Origin: Prasinococcaceae sp. CCMP 1430
Taxonomy: Eukaryota; Prasinodermophyta; Palmophyllophyceae; Prasinococcales; Prasinococcaceae
Direction of reading: 5' to 3'
NCBI GenBank assembly: GCA_013416795.1
Contig: RQSC01000031.1
Location: 188,319-233,021, forward strand
Length of the DNA stretch: 44,703 bases
The notes under the pieces are model-generated. The model was not told the origin of the DNA and did not search any database. It saw nothing but the letters and a program-made list of their open reading frames with translations. Made by a program: the position numbers and the translations under genes. Of the stretch, positions 1-10,420 are shown piece after piece (the first letter of the stretch is position 1; each line of letters opens with the position of its first letter).

Positions 1-2142
1 GCGCGCGCCGCGACGCACCGCGCCGCGCACCGCCGCGCACCGCCGGAAAAAAAAAATCAAAATCCGCGCGCGCGCGCGGCGCCCGCGGCGGCTGTGCCTG
101 TGATGGGTCGGAAAATCGGAATGGCCGCCGGCTGCGAGGACGACGAGGAAAAGAGACGCCCGTCTTTTTTCCTCGGCCGGCCCGGAAGCATCCTCCCGTC
201 CGTTCGCGGACGCGACGCCGATTTTGATTTTGATTTGACAGATTTTGATCGATGGGCAGTTTGATGGCGCTGCGTGTCGTGTCCGTTTGTTTGTCTGTTT
301 GTTTGTTCGTTGTGGTGCGTGCTGATTTGGGGTTGGTTGGATGCGGCGCCGGCCGGCCGCTTCCATCTCCAAACCAAAAAAAAAAAAGCAATGCCGGGCT
401 GCACCGGAATCGAATGATGGGAAATCCCAGTCTTTTTCTGCTCCCACCTGCCCGCATGCTGCGGCTGGGTGGCTGGACGTCCGTCCGCTGCTTCGCTGGA
501 TGTTTTCCCCATCCCTCGCGCGCGCGCCCTCGCGCCGTCGTCGCGCGCGCGTCGCGCGCGTTCCCCCATCCGCGCCGGGGCTCGCGCGGGCGCGTCCGCG
601 GGCCGCGCGCCGCTCCAAAACCAAAAAAAAAAAGCAAACAGACCCTCTCCCAACCGCAGCAAACCCGAATGACGCCCACGCTCGCAGCGCGCCCAGCCAG
701 CGCGCAAGAAAATGGGTGATGCATTTACTATAAGGTCAAATGTACCCACGGGATAGTAGTATATTCATAAACGCCGCTCCGGCTCGGGCCGCAACCCCTA
801 ACGCCCGACCGCCCCGTTCGAGCGTTTCGCCGGCCTCAAACCTGGCCTTTCCGCGCCCGCGAACGGCGGGCCTGCGGCTCCCTCCGTTTCCGGATCGTTT
901 CCCCCCTCCGCGGCGCCCCGCCCGCGGCCCCCGCAAGCGCCTCTCGCAGGCCGACTTTAACCCTAATGCTCATCCGGCAGGGGGCCTCCCTCGCCCCCCG
1001 CCATCCAAACGTCGGGACCCTCGGATCTCCCGTGGGTTCCCTTTCCGTGGTTTTCACAGCCACGACTAAGCCCGCGCGGGCGGACGTTTTTCGCGGATGG
1101 GCGGGACGCGCGTTCTGATCCGGCGGGGGCCCTTCCCTGCCGCGGGCTTTTCATCGCCAGTCCTTGGCGCTGACCGAGCGGAACACCCGGTTTTGGAGGT
1201 TTTTTCGGCGGACGCGTCGTTCGGACCCGCGCGCGCGCTCGCGGATCCGTCTGTGGGTCCGCGGCGGCGGCGTCCAGGGCACCCCGCTCGCGCCCCGCCC
1301 ACGCTTTTTCGGATGAGCGTGTGGGGTCGCGCCGCACACCGCGCGCGCACGCGCGGCGGTGAGCCCCTCGCAGGGCGACGCGCGGCGCGGACGAGCCCGC
1401 CGCCGAGTCCACCGCCGAGTCTGCCACCGAGCCCGCCACCGACTTTTTTCTTTCAAATTTCTTTTTTTTTCCGCGCGCGCGCTGCGCGCGCCGTCCCGCG
1501 GCGCTCGCTGAGCACCCCTCCCCCCCATGTCCCGAGGCGCTCCCAGCCGCGCACGCGGCGCACGTGGGAGCCCTCGGGACGCAACCGCGTATCGATTCGC
1601 GGCTCGCCGGGGCAAACTCGGAACGAGCGAAACTCCTCACGAACGCGCTCGCTCGCCTGGCTCGGCGGTCGGTATGAAGTAGGAAGGTCGGCTTCCGCAC
1701 CGCGGGGCGGGGCCGTACAGACGCCGATCGATCGATCGATCGAGACACCTGTCTGGTTGGCTGGTGGCGTGCCCTTTCGCTCGTCAATGAACTTTTCAAT
1801 CATGGAAAGCGCCGCGTGTGTGGAGAGCAGCATCGGTGTATCGACGACCGATTGGAAACCGCCGATGCGACGAGACGGAAATCGTCCAGCTGTCGGCTCG
1901 GTGCGCGGCCGGCGGCGGCGGCGGGGTGGAGGATGGGGTGGGGCGCGGAGCGGAGACGATGAGCTGGCGGAGCGGGGCGCGTGCGGGCGAGCGCCGCGCG
2001 CGTGTGGCGGGTGCGGGCGCCTCAGCCAGGCCGCGGCGCGCGGCCGCCCGCAGTCTGCCGCTCCGCACACACCGATGAGCGATGCGGCCCGGCAGTTGAG
2101 AACTTTGAGTCGATTATTATGTGTTGATCCGGGCGCCATCAA
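1..2142. other. Long non-coding, low-complexity region downstream of QTRT1
   Basis: No reading frame here resembles a protein family. The open frames that exist overlap one another on both strands and are rich in Arg, Ala and Pro, as expected from GC-rich filler. The stretch holds short A-runs (near 46-56, 376-387 and 620-632), TTTG/GTTTG microsatellites (about 220-310), CG-alternating tracts and a T-rich patch near 1446-1471. A relatively AT-rich island at about 718-775 could be a promoter or UTR of a gene lying outside the window or not recognised by me. Confidence 0.6.
1726..1742. repeat. GATC tetranucleotide microsatellite
   Basis: Four tandem copies of GATC plus one base, read directly. 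It lies in non-coding DNA about 400 bp from the QTRT1 stop. No function is implied. Confidence 0.9.
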
Positions 2143-3680
2143 TCAGTACGGGCTGGGGTCGGTGGGCATCTCGTCGTCCTCGAGGAGCCTCTTGTTTCGC
2201 ACGTCGATGCCAGCGTACATGAGCGCGTCGCACGCCCACTTCGGCGCGTCGCCCTTGGGGTACATGACGTCCATGTAATTGAGCACGTAGTCTCCGAAGG
2301 AGCCGTCCAGGATGGCCTCGTGCATCTCGCGCGTCAGGCGCTGCGTGTACGCGATGTTGTGGATGGTGAGCAGCTGCGAGGCGATGGTCTCCTTGGTGGC
2401 GGTGGAGTGCAGGAAGGCGCGCGTGTAGTTCTTGCAGCACAGGCAGTCGCAGTCCTCGTCCACGGGCCTCTGGTCATTCTCGAACTCGGCCCGCTTGAGG
2501 TTGAGCAGGCCGCCCGGCACGAGCGCCGAGCCAAAGCGCGCCGTTCGCGTGGGGTACACGCAGTCGTACATGTCCGCGCCCAGCGCGGCGCACACCACCA
2601 TGTCCAGCGGGTAGCCCACCCCCATCACGTACCGCGGCTTGTGCTCCGGCAGGCGCGACAGGCAGTGCTCCACCACCGTCCAGAACGACTGCTTGTCCTC
2701 GCCACCGGCGAGGCCGCCCACGGCGTATCCCGGCAGGTTCTCGTCGCGCGCGATCAGCCCGTCCATGCTAATGTCGCGCAGCCGGCGGTTCAGCCCCCCC
2801 TGCACGATGCCGAAGAGCGCCTGCTCCTTCGGCCGCGCGTGCGCGGCGATGCACCTGTCGATCCACCGCGTGGTGCGGTGTGTCGCCTCCTCGAAGCGTT
2901 CCTCCCCGGTGTGCACGCTGCTCACCACGTCGTCCAGCGCCATGATGATGTCCGCGCCGATGGCGTTCTGAATTCGGATGCTCTCCTCGGGCGTGAGCAG
3001 CTTGCGCTCGCCGTCCACGGGGCTCTGAAACGTCACGCCCTCCTCGGTCACGTCGGCGAGGTGCAGCAGGCTCACCATCTGGAAGCCGCCGCTGTCGGTG
3101 AGCATGCCGCGCTTCCAGTTCATGAAGTTGTGTAGGCCGCCGAACCTGCAAAGCGCGCGCAGGCCGGGCGTCATCGCGCAAGCGAGCGAGCGCGAGGGCA
3201 GCGTAGGGACAGCGCATCGTCAGCGCAACGTGCGGCCAAGGGCCCCCCAAGCGGAGGCGGCGGCGCCGCGCGCTCCTCTCCTCCGCATCAGCCAGGCCGG
3301 GTGGCCGCGCGCGCGAACGCACTCCGCCAGGAGCTCCGGCCCGGGCCTATTGCCCAGGTGGTACGTGTTGCCGAGGATGACCTGACAGTTGAGGTCCTCG
3401 AGCTGCTTGGAGCTGAGTGCCTTGACGGTCCCCTGCGTGCCCACGGGCATGAACATCGGCGTGCGGCACACATAGTGCGGAAGCACGAGCTCGGTCGCGC
3501 GCGCGCGCCGCCAGCGGCCGAGCACGCGCAGCACGGCGGCAGCGGCGGGCGCCGCGGAGCGCCCCAGGCGCGCCCCCCGCTGCGCCTCTGCCGCCCGCCC
3601 CGCCGATGTGCACGCAGGGCGCAGCCGCCGCTCCCCCCCCCCCAAGCCAGGCCAGGAGCAAGCGTGAGCGCGACTTCATG
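2143..3680 (-). CDS. QTRT1: Queuine tRNA-ribosyltransferase catalytic subunit (TGT/QTRT1)
   Basis: Catalytic subunit that exchanges guanine-34 for queuine in tRNAs with GUN anticodons; in eukaryotes it works with QTRT2. Exon 2 is 2143-3145 and exon 1 ends at 3323. Removing the 177-nt GT-AG intron 3146-3322 joins LLAE to FGGLHNFMNW in frame. Family hallmarks are FMPVGTQGTVKAL, GNTYHLGNRPG, the nucleophile region TDSGGFQMVS, the second Asp in DCVYPTRTARFG, and a zinc site of Cys-x-Cys-x2-Cys plus a distant His (DCDCLCC...TIHN). The 5' end is unresolved. The conserved part begins near 3510 and the frame is open to about 3645 without an ATG. The nearest upstream ATG (3680) is in another frame, separated by a run of 11 G. 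Either an extra intron or a homopolymer length error would explain this. Identity is near certain; the N-terminus is not. Confidence 0.93.
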
Positions 3681-4233
3681 GTTCGGGTTGAAGGAAATGG
3701 GTCATCTTCATAAACCCTGAATTTCGCGTGATCAAAACGCACGCGTGCTCGTGCCGAACGATTGTCCGCTTTTCCAAATGATTCCGATTGCACGCGTCCT
3801 CATATCACAAATCGCAGTATATCCCTCGAAATTCAGTCCATCCGTGATTCTTTGTGTGGATGATGCGGATGCACGATCCAATTGCGCCGAGCGGCGGCCG
3901 TCGCGTGCGATTTGATGGCTCGCGAGCGGCGAATTGACCGATGGCCCCGATGGCGATGGACCACACACACAGCGCGCGCGTGGCGCCGCTGTGCGCGCAG
4001 CCACCACCCTCCCCCCGCCCCCCCTTGCCTCCCCCCGCAAACCCGGTGGAGTGCGCCTTACCCCCCGCATCCCGCGGCGCGGCGCGGCGCGCGCGGCGCA
4101 GGGGGGGGGAGAGTGGGGCTCTCTCCCTGCGGCGCGCGCGCGCGCAGCAGGCGGCTCACGCGCGCACGCACACGCGCAAACACGCACACTCCCGCGGGTC
4201 GTGGCATCCAGGCAGGCTGGCCGCCTCTACGGC
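3681..4233. promoter_or_regulatory. Divergent intergenic region, QTRT1 / TLDc gene
   Basis: About 550 bp between two divergently transcribed genes. The QTRT1-proximal part (3690-3880) is clearly more AT-rich than its surroundings. The TLDc-proximal part is C-rich and CG-alternating. It presumably holds both promoters and 5' UTRs. I recognise no specific motif. Confidence 0.4.
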
Positions 4234-6054
4234 ATGGTCGCGGGGTCGGAGGCGGCGTCTGAGATGGACGGCGAGCGCGAGGTGCTGGAGGAGGTTGTGA
4301 AGGTGCGGGCATGCGGCGCGTGGTTCGCGGTGGGGGGGCGAGGCGCGCGCAGAGGGGGCCTGTGCTGATGCTCGAGGCGCGCGGACTGCATGCGTTGCGG
4401 CCCGCTCCTGCAGGAGCTCAACCAGAAACTGCGCTCGTTGCACTTGCGCGACGACGCGCTCGAGGAGCGCTTGGCGACTCTGGAGGCGGAGCTGAAGGCC
4501 GAGCGCGCGACGAGTACGAGGCTGCGCAGCGCGCTGGAGGCTGCTGGCGGGGGAGACGCTGCCGCCACAAGCGGCAGCGGTGGCGCCGAGCTCAGGGCGC
4601 CCGCACTGCTCGGTGCAGAGTGCCACCGGGGAGCACGATTCAGTGCTGCGGTCATCGGCGTGCCTGCGGACTCGCCTGCAATCGAGCTCGGCCTCCTCGC
4701 CGCGCGAATCACCCCGGAGAACTTCGTCGGCCTGCGCGCCGTCCCCGAGCTGCCGCCTCAGCCTGCATCCCAGAGCAACTCGAACGCTGGCGCTGGGGCC
4801 AGCGCGCACGCGCGCGACTTCGCCTCCAGCAGCTTGGGCAAGGCGCTTCACCGCAGGTTGCCGTCGGGCGAGCTCGACCTCTTCGGCGGTGGGAGGGGCG
4901 GCGCGCAGTTCGTCGCGAGCGCCAGTGGCGGAATTGATCTCTCGCAGGGTGTCCCGCCCGGTGCAGCCGCGTTCGAAATCATGTGGAAGGACATGCTGGA
5001 CGGCAGCACCTCGGCGGCGACGCCAACGCTGCAGCGCGCGACTATCGTTGCTAACGCCGTGCTCGGTGCCGCCGTGCGGGCGAGAGTCAATGCGTGGTCA
5101 GAGGAGGCACTCGACAGGCTCACCGGATCGATTGGGGGGGGTGACGCTTTGGGAGCGGGTTTGGGAGCGGGTGGGAGCTCCAGCGCCGCGGCGGCTGCCG
5201 CCGTCTCGTCGCAGCAGCCGGGGTCGGCTGCTGGTGCCGACGCCGACGAGTGGGTCGACGTCGCCGACTCGAGCGGCGGACGGCAGTCGCAGCCACTGGC
5301 GCGTGCGGATGCCGTGGCTGCTGATGGCAGATCACCGGTCGACCCGCCTGACGAGGTCTGCGGGGTGCACGCCGACAAAAATGGCACGGCGCACGAGCGC
5401 GCGGGATCGCTCGAGCAGCCGCCGCCCCGTCAGATAGAGCGCGCGAACAGCCTGCTTGGCTCCACGGCAAGGCCGCTCGTGGCTGACCCGGGCCTCCCTG
5501 CCCCGAAGGGCGTCGAGTCGTCAGTGATTCTGTCGAAGTCCCACGCGGCCGCCCTGCGCGCGGCATTGCCGCCCGTGCTGCGGCTGTGCGAGGGGTGGAC
5601 GCTGCTGTACTCGACCAAGCAACATGGCATCAGCCTGCAGACGCTGCTGCGTCGCAACACCGACAGCGGGGTGGGGTGCGGAAATAACACCGGCAAGGGC
5701 GCGGCGCTCACGGTGGTGCGCGATGCTGGCGGGGCGGCGTTCGGCTGCTTCACCTCGGAGCGGTGGCGCACAAACCAGCAGAGGTACTACGGCGACGGGC
5801 AGTCTTTCGTCTTCACGTTGCTGCCGCACCCCGTGGCCCACTTCTGGACGCGGCGAAACAACTACTTCCAACTGGCGGACGCGGAGTCGGTAGCGTGTGG
5901 GGGGGGCGGTGGCTGGGCGCTCTGGCTCGACGGCGAGCTCAGCCATGGCAACAGCGGCTATTGCGACACGTTCGGCAACGGGTGCCTGGCCTCAGCCGAG
6001 AGCTTCGAGATCGCGCACGTTGAGGTCTACGGCTTCGACGACTCGCTTTGCTAA
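4234..6054 (+). CDS. Coiled-coil protein with C-terminal TLDc domain
   Basis: TLDc proteins (OXR1, NCOA7, TBC1D24 relatives) protect against oxidative stress, and several bind and regulate the V-ATPase. Exon 1 (4234-4302, 23 codons) ends EEVVK before GTGCGG. The 111-nt intron 4303-4413 ends CTGCAG, and exon 2 resumes ELNQKLRSLHLRDD, so an amphipathic coiled coil runs across the join (residues about 10-60). A low-complexity Ser/Ala/Gly middle follows. The TLDc domain is at about 391-567: SSVILSKSHAAALRAALP, LLYSTKQHGISLQTLLRR, FGCFTSERWR, YYGDGQSFVFTL, a GGGGGWALWLDGELSHG core, and a closing CDTFGNGCL and VEVYGFDD. Total 569 residues. No TBC or LysM domain is present. The TLDc call is firm; the specific partner is unknown. 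Confidence 0.9.
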
Positions 6055-6209
6055 TATCTGAAGTTGTATGCGCGGCGTGCACCGGCCCGCGTGCGCCCTC
6101 GCACGTGCGCGCAAGAGCGTCCGCGCTCCAGAGGTGGGATTCGTGGAGGGAGAGTGGGGCATGCGTCCCTGAGGCGACAGCCACGGGGCATGCGAACCCA
6201 AGCTCTTGC

Positions 6210-6945
6210 TTACAACCGTCCGCGCTTGACGAGCAGCTCGTAGTGGTTAGACCCGTTGTACAGGAGCTTGACCGTCGCTTTCTTGGCCGCGTACGAGGTC
6301 CCGTACTCCTGGATAGGCCTGAAGCCTTCCCCGAGCTTGTTGCTCTTCATGTACACCGTGATGGGCTGCTTGAGCATGCGCGAAATGACGAGCAGCTCAG
6401 CCTCGCCTCCCCAGAACGTGTTCTGCACAACGCGCTGGCAGTAGTTCGGCAGCGTGTCCTGCGTTGGCAACGTGCAGTGAGAAGGGTGGCCGGCGAGACA
6501 AGCAGAGGCGAACCCAATGGCCAGTGACGGCGGGATCGGTCAGTGGCGATGGCGAGCGAGCGGAGCGCGTGTGGTGGCAGGGAGAGGCGTGCGGCACCAG
6601 ACCCAGGCGCACCAGCGAGTCTCACTGTGGAGAGCGGCTCACCTCTGACTTGATGGCCATGAGCGCCTCCGGGTATTTCTCGCGGCGCTCGGCGCTCGCG
6701 CAGATCGTCTCGGCCACAGCCATGCGCAGCAGGTCGGCCTGCTTCTCCTCGTCGCTGCTGAAGAGCTTCTTGCCCTTGACTAGCGCGAGGCCCTGCACGA
6801 TAGCCCGAAACATGCAGCGCCCATCGCCCTTGATGGAGACGATTCGCAGCGTCTCGCGCTTCGCTTTTGCCGGCACCGCCTCCGTCGCCTCCTCCGCCCT
6901 TGCGATCGCCGCGAGCGCCGCGCCGCGCGGCGCCGAGCGCCGCAC
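6210..6945 (-). CDS. OTU-family cysteine protease (deubiquitinase), plant OTU4-like
   Basis: Predicted ubiquitin hydrolase of the OTU family, closest in my recollection to the plant group that includes At3g57810. The catalytic block IKGDGRCMFRAIVQG carries the Asp-Gly-x-Cys signature. The frame continues through ERREKYPEALMAIKSE to a GTGAGC donor. The 184-nt intron 6459-6642 ends CGCAG, and exon 2 gives DTLPNYCQRVVQNTFWGGEA, a PITVYM strand, FRPIQEYG and the catalytic His in NGSNHYELL. The stop TAA lies inside a TGTAA. The 5' end is unclear: the frame is open to about 6945 with only a GTG. The likely ATG at 7018 starts an Ala/Arg-rich, transit-peptide-like stretch in a different frame, so another small intron is probable. 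Confidence 0.88.
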
Positions 6946-7844
6946 GGCGCCCGAGGCTGTCGCCCGGCGGCGCGACGGCCGCCCGCGGCGTCGCCGCCAT
7001 TGCTGCTGCCTCGCCCATCTCGCGCTCCGCGCCGAGCCCCCCTCCGCTTGGTCCCGGACGTCCGCGCCCTATCGACCCCGCACCGCCAAGCGACCTGAGA
7101 CGCCGAGGCGACTTGCGACCGCGGTGTGACGCGCCCCCACTGTCGCCTGACCCTCCCTTCACCCCCCCACCCCACCCCACCCCCCTCGTGGGAGTGTGTG
7201 TGTTGGGCTACGAGGCCCAGCGCGCGCGCTCGCGGGGTTTTGTTCCAGATCGCGCGGTGGCCAGGCAGGAGAGCGCGCCGCCGACCGCAGCCGATCCCCA
7301 GATGTTCGAAAGAGCATCCGAAAACCGGGCTTGGTGCATTGGATGAATCCGCGGCTGACCCGGGGAAGACCGCGCCCCACCAGATCTACCACCATGATGG
7401 TACCGAGCTCACCCCCCATCCGCGCGTGCGGAACGAACCTAAAGTCGCGCGCCCGCCCACCACGCGCGCAGCGAAGCCCACTGACGATGACGTCATATTT
7501 CCCGACGGGCGATCACGCTGGTGCTGAAGAATAGACCTGCTCCGTGCTCACGATCGACGCGTGGAATCCCGGAATCCGAACGCCACGATGCGCACCGACA
7601 AAAAAGGGCACATCACATGACACGTGTGAGATGTGCGTGTGCGCGTAAATACAAACCGGGGGGGGGGGAGAGCAGTCGGGGCGGAACATGTAAGGGCAGG
7701 CGGTTACGCGCGCGCGCGCGCGCGCTCTCGCTTCACATCGCGGCGGGAGTGCGCGCTGGGTGGGCGCTGGGCGTGCGCGAGGCACAGCTGCGGCAAGCGT
7801 TCGCCCCAGTTTCGCGCGGCGGGCGCACCGTGGGTGGCGGCGGC
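6946..7844. promoter_or_regulatory. Divergent region between OTU gene and homeodomain gene
   Basis: Contains the probable 5' exon or UTR of the OTU gene (up to about 7020), then C-rich and mixed sequence. A CGCG tract near 7707-7726 and a G-run near 7660-7670 precede the homeodomain ATG. The homeodomain frame is open back to 7521, but that extension is Arg-rich with no family character. I treat it as 5' UTR. No specific sites were recognised. Confidence 0.4.
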
Positions 7845-10328
7845 ATGGGCACGTCGGGCGCGTCGAGCGGCTCGGGAGGCTCGCGCCGCAGCCGCAAGCC
7901 CCGCAAGTCAGCCGCGGCCGACAGCAAGGGCGTCGCGAAGCCCGTGCGCGTGCACATTCCGAAGAGCGCGCATGGCTTTCGCTTCCACGCGGAGGAGCTG
8001 GCGGTCCTTGAGGCCTCCTTCCAGTCCAACGAGGGCGCGACGCCGCTGCGCGCGCACTGCTTGGCCATGGTTGCGGGCTTCAACAATGCCGAGCCCAGGC
8101 ACTCGTCCAAGGTATTCATCGACTGGAAGCAGATAAAGAATTGGTTCGAGAACCGCAGGCAGAAGGCCAAACGCGAGAGGCGCAAGCGCGAGGAGCAGGC
8201 TCGCGCGGCGGGCGGCGGGGATGCGTCGGGCGTCCCGAGCGGTGACCAGGAGGCCGAGGGCTGGATGATGAACGCGCTCATGGAGCTTGTGCCGACCCCC
8301 CCGTCGACGTTCACGTCCTTCGGAACGGCCACCACCAACGGCCCGGGCTCAGTCGCGAGCGGCGCCGTCGCAGGCGCACTTGCAGGTGGCGGAGGAAGCG
8401 TCACAGGAGCGCCGCCGCCCATGCTGAGCGCCACGCGAATGGCGCGCTCCATGCGCCGTGAGGCCCTGCGCGACTACGACACCGCCTGGGAGCGATTGGA
8501 GCGCGCCGCGGGCGAACTGCAACACCAGGAGAGCCTCGGAGTCTCAGCTGGGTCGGGCGAGAGCTCCGGGGGGGCTGGCCTGTTTCGGCTGGGATCGTTG
8601 CACTCAAATAGTAGCAACGGGGCCAGGCAGACGGGCTCGCCTTCGCTGGCGCACGACGCTGATTTGCCCCTGCCTCCGTCGACGCTGGCCATGGCGCCGC
8701 CCAAGCTTGGCAACCTCGATCTGCCGAGCTTCGGCATGACCGCAGGTCTCAGCACGCTTGGGTCGGGAGCCTTCACGCTCGGCGGGGGAAGCGGGGGAAG
8801 TGGCATTTCGGGGGGACTGGATGCGAGCGCCGCGGAAGCGGCTGTGGCGGCGGCGGCTGCCGCCGCGGTCGCTGCGGCGGCGGTCGATGCAGACGCCGTG
8901 GGCGCTGAGCTTGGTGGCGTGCTGCCTCCCAAGCTTGCTACGCTTAACATACCCTCCCTCACAGCTGACGAGACGGTCACGGCCGCTGTCAACAACGCTG
9001 TGGCTGCTCTGAACCGGGACGGTGGCGGCGGCAGCGACAACCCCTCCCATGCGCTCGCGTCGCCTCCCACTTTGCTGGGGATGGGGCGCAGGAGTTTGTC
9101 GCTGCCCAAGCAAGGCAACGAGGCGGACGTGTCGGGCAACGGGCGGACGCAGTTGCCCAGCGGTGTTCTTCTCATGGGCGACGCGCGACGGCAAGGGACC
9201 GGAGACGCCGGGACGAGAATTCTGATGCCGCCCGAGCCGGCTGTCAAGACCATGGGCAAGGGCATGCACGTGTCGTTTGCAGGGATGCTCCCTCCATCGG
9301 ATGGTGTGGGCCTGTCGAAAAAGCTGGCGAGCGAGGTCGAGGCTTGGCGGAAAGAGCGCGCACCCCTGCTCGACGCCATGTCCGCTCTGTCGCAACGCCC
9401 CGAGCACAATCCGGCCACAACAGAGGAGCTTACGTCGCTTCTCGAGCTCTCGCGCGCGCAGATGGTGCGGCTATACGGTCTCAAAGAGCGCATCGCACGG
9501 GAGGAGGCCGCGGGCGTGGCCTCAGGCGGTGGCGATCGCGACGGGCGTGGCCTCACCAAGGGTGAACGCATCAAGGAAGCAGATATATGGCAGGCGGGCT
9601 CGTCGGGCTTGCTGTTCATCGGCGACCTCATGGCCGACGAGCTCTTCCTTGAGATACAGAGCGTCGTCGGACCTGAGCTGGGGGAGGCGCACCGCGAGCG
9701 AATAGCCAAGTTGCAGCGTATAGCGGTCGCCGGCGAGCGAGCTCTCAACGATGGGCTGAAGGCGCTCCACATGGCTGTGATCAATATCTTCGATCGGCCA
9801 GATGGGGACCTGCACTCGACCGCGGCGGACCTCGCCCAACGCCAGGCAACCACCGAGGCAGCGAGCGTCGCGCAGACGGTGGTAGACCTGGATGACGCTG
9901 AGTTCAAGGAGCTTCAGGCGCAGGTGTCGGAGCGCGGTGGGCTGGAGCTGCTCGTTCGCGCGGCCAACACGCTGCGCCTGCGTGTGGTCGACCAGCTGAT
10001 GGCACTACTGACGCCGCTGCAGGCAATCAAGGTGGAGCTGGCGTGCGCCGACGTGGGCAACGTGCAGAGGGTCATCTCTGCCATCGTGCAGGCGAGGCTC
10101 CACCCTTCGACGCTCTCTCCGAAAGACACACAGATGCTCTCGGCGTGCCTGCGCCTGGACTCCACGCGCCCTACCAATGAGCGCACGCTCAAGACTTCGA
10201 CCATCGTGAAGTTTGGCTGGGGCAAGACTGGTTCCGGGCTTAGCCGTCTGGCACTGGCGGCACAGGCGGCGGTTGAGGCATTGCATGCGAACAATCCAGA
10301 CAATCCGAACAGATATTTGAATAGCTAG
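7845..10328 (+). CDS. Homeodomain protein with DOG1-like C-terminal domain
   Basis: Predicted nuclear DNA-binding regulator of 827 residues in one exon. I chose ATG 7845 because it precedes a short basic lead-in to the homeodomain; the frame upstream is featureless. Homeodomain at about 44-113: FHAEELAVLEASF (helix 1), a long loop, then IDWKQIKNWFENRRQKAKR (recognition helix with Trp, Phe, Asn, Arg in the canonical places). Helix 1 to the WF pair is 13 residues longer than a standard 60-residue homeodomain. The middle is Gly/Ser/Ala-rich with an Ala run. Residues about 492-745 resemble the DOG1 domain of TGA bZIP factors: a Trp-led segment near IWQAGSSGLLFIGDL, then GERALNDGLKALHMA, then LRLRVVDQLMALLTPLQA. 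DOG1 is a remote match by eye; the homeodomain is strong. It is convergent with the next gene. Confidence 0.85.
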   Translation: MGTSGASSGSGGSRRSRKPRKSAAADSKGVAKPVRVHIPKSAHGFRFHAEELAVLEASFQSNEGATPLRAHCLAMVAGFNNAEPRHSSKVFIDWKQIKNWFENRRQKAKRERRKREEQARAAGGGDASGVPSGDQEAEGWMMNALMELVPTPPSTFTSFGTATTNGPGSVASGAVAGALAGGGGSVTGAPPPMLSATRMARSMRREALRDYDTAWERLERAAGELQHQESLGVSAGSGESSGGAGLFRLGSLHSNSSNGARQTGSPSLAHDADLPLPPSTLAMAPPKLGNLDLPSFGMTAGLSTLGSGAFTLGGGSGGSGISGGLDASAAEAAVAAAAAAAVAAAAVDADAVGAELGGVLPPKLATLNIPSLTADETVTAAVNNAVAALNRDGGGGSDNPSHALASPPTLLGMGRRSLSLPKQGNEADVSGNGRTQLPSGVLLMGDARRQGTGDAGTRILMPPEPAVKTMGKGMHVSFAGMLPPSDGVGLSKKLASEVEAWRKERAPLLDAMSALSQRPEHNPATTEELTSLLELSRAQMVRLYGLKERIAREEAAGVASGGGDRDGRGLTKGERIKEADIWQAGSSGLLFIGDLMADELFLEIQSVVGPELGEAHRERIAKLQRIAVAGERALNDGLKALHMAVINIFDRPDGDLHSTAADLAQRQATTEAASVAQTVVDLDDAEFKELQAQVSERGGLELLVRAANTLRLRVVDQLMALLTPLQAIKVELACADVGNVQRVISAIVQARLHPSTLSPKDTQMLSACLRLDSTRPTNERTLKTSTIVKFGWGKTGSGLSRLALAAQAAVEALHANNPDNPNRYLNS

Positions 10329-10420
10329 CGCTCACACGGCATTTAGACTCTATAATCTCACTTCGCTTATCGCCTGTAGTGTTGAGTGCCGCAACACTGC
10401 GCGCTGAGGCCTTGGGGCTG

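Noticed and set aside
252-719. Plus-strand frame beginning MGSLMALRVVSVCLSVCLFVV, resembling a signal peptide
   Set aside because: The hydrophobic stretch is produced by a GTTTGTTTGTCTG microsatellite, and the rest is Arg/Pro/Ser-rich GC filler overlapped by three other frames. No family resemblance.
1097-2278. 393-codon plus-strand open frame
   Set aside because: Composition is GC filler (Arg, Pro, Gly runs), it runs into the antisense of QTRT1, and it matches no family.
2320-3135. 271-codon frame antisense to QTRT1
   Set aside because: Exact shadow of a conserved gene on the other strand; length is due to high GC.
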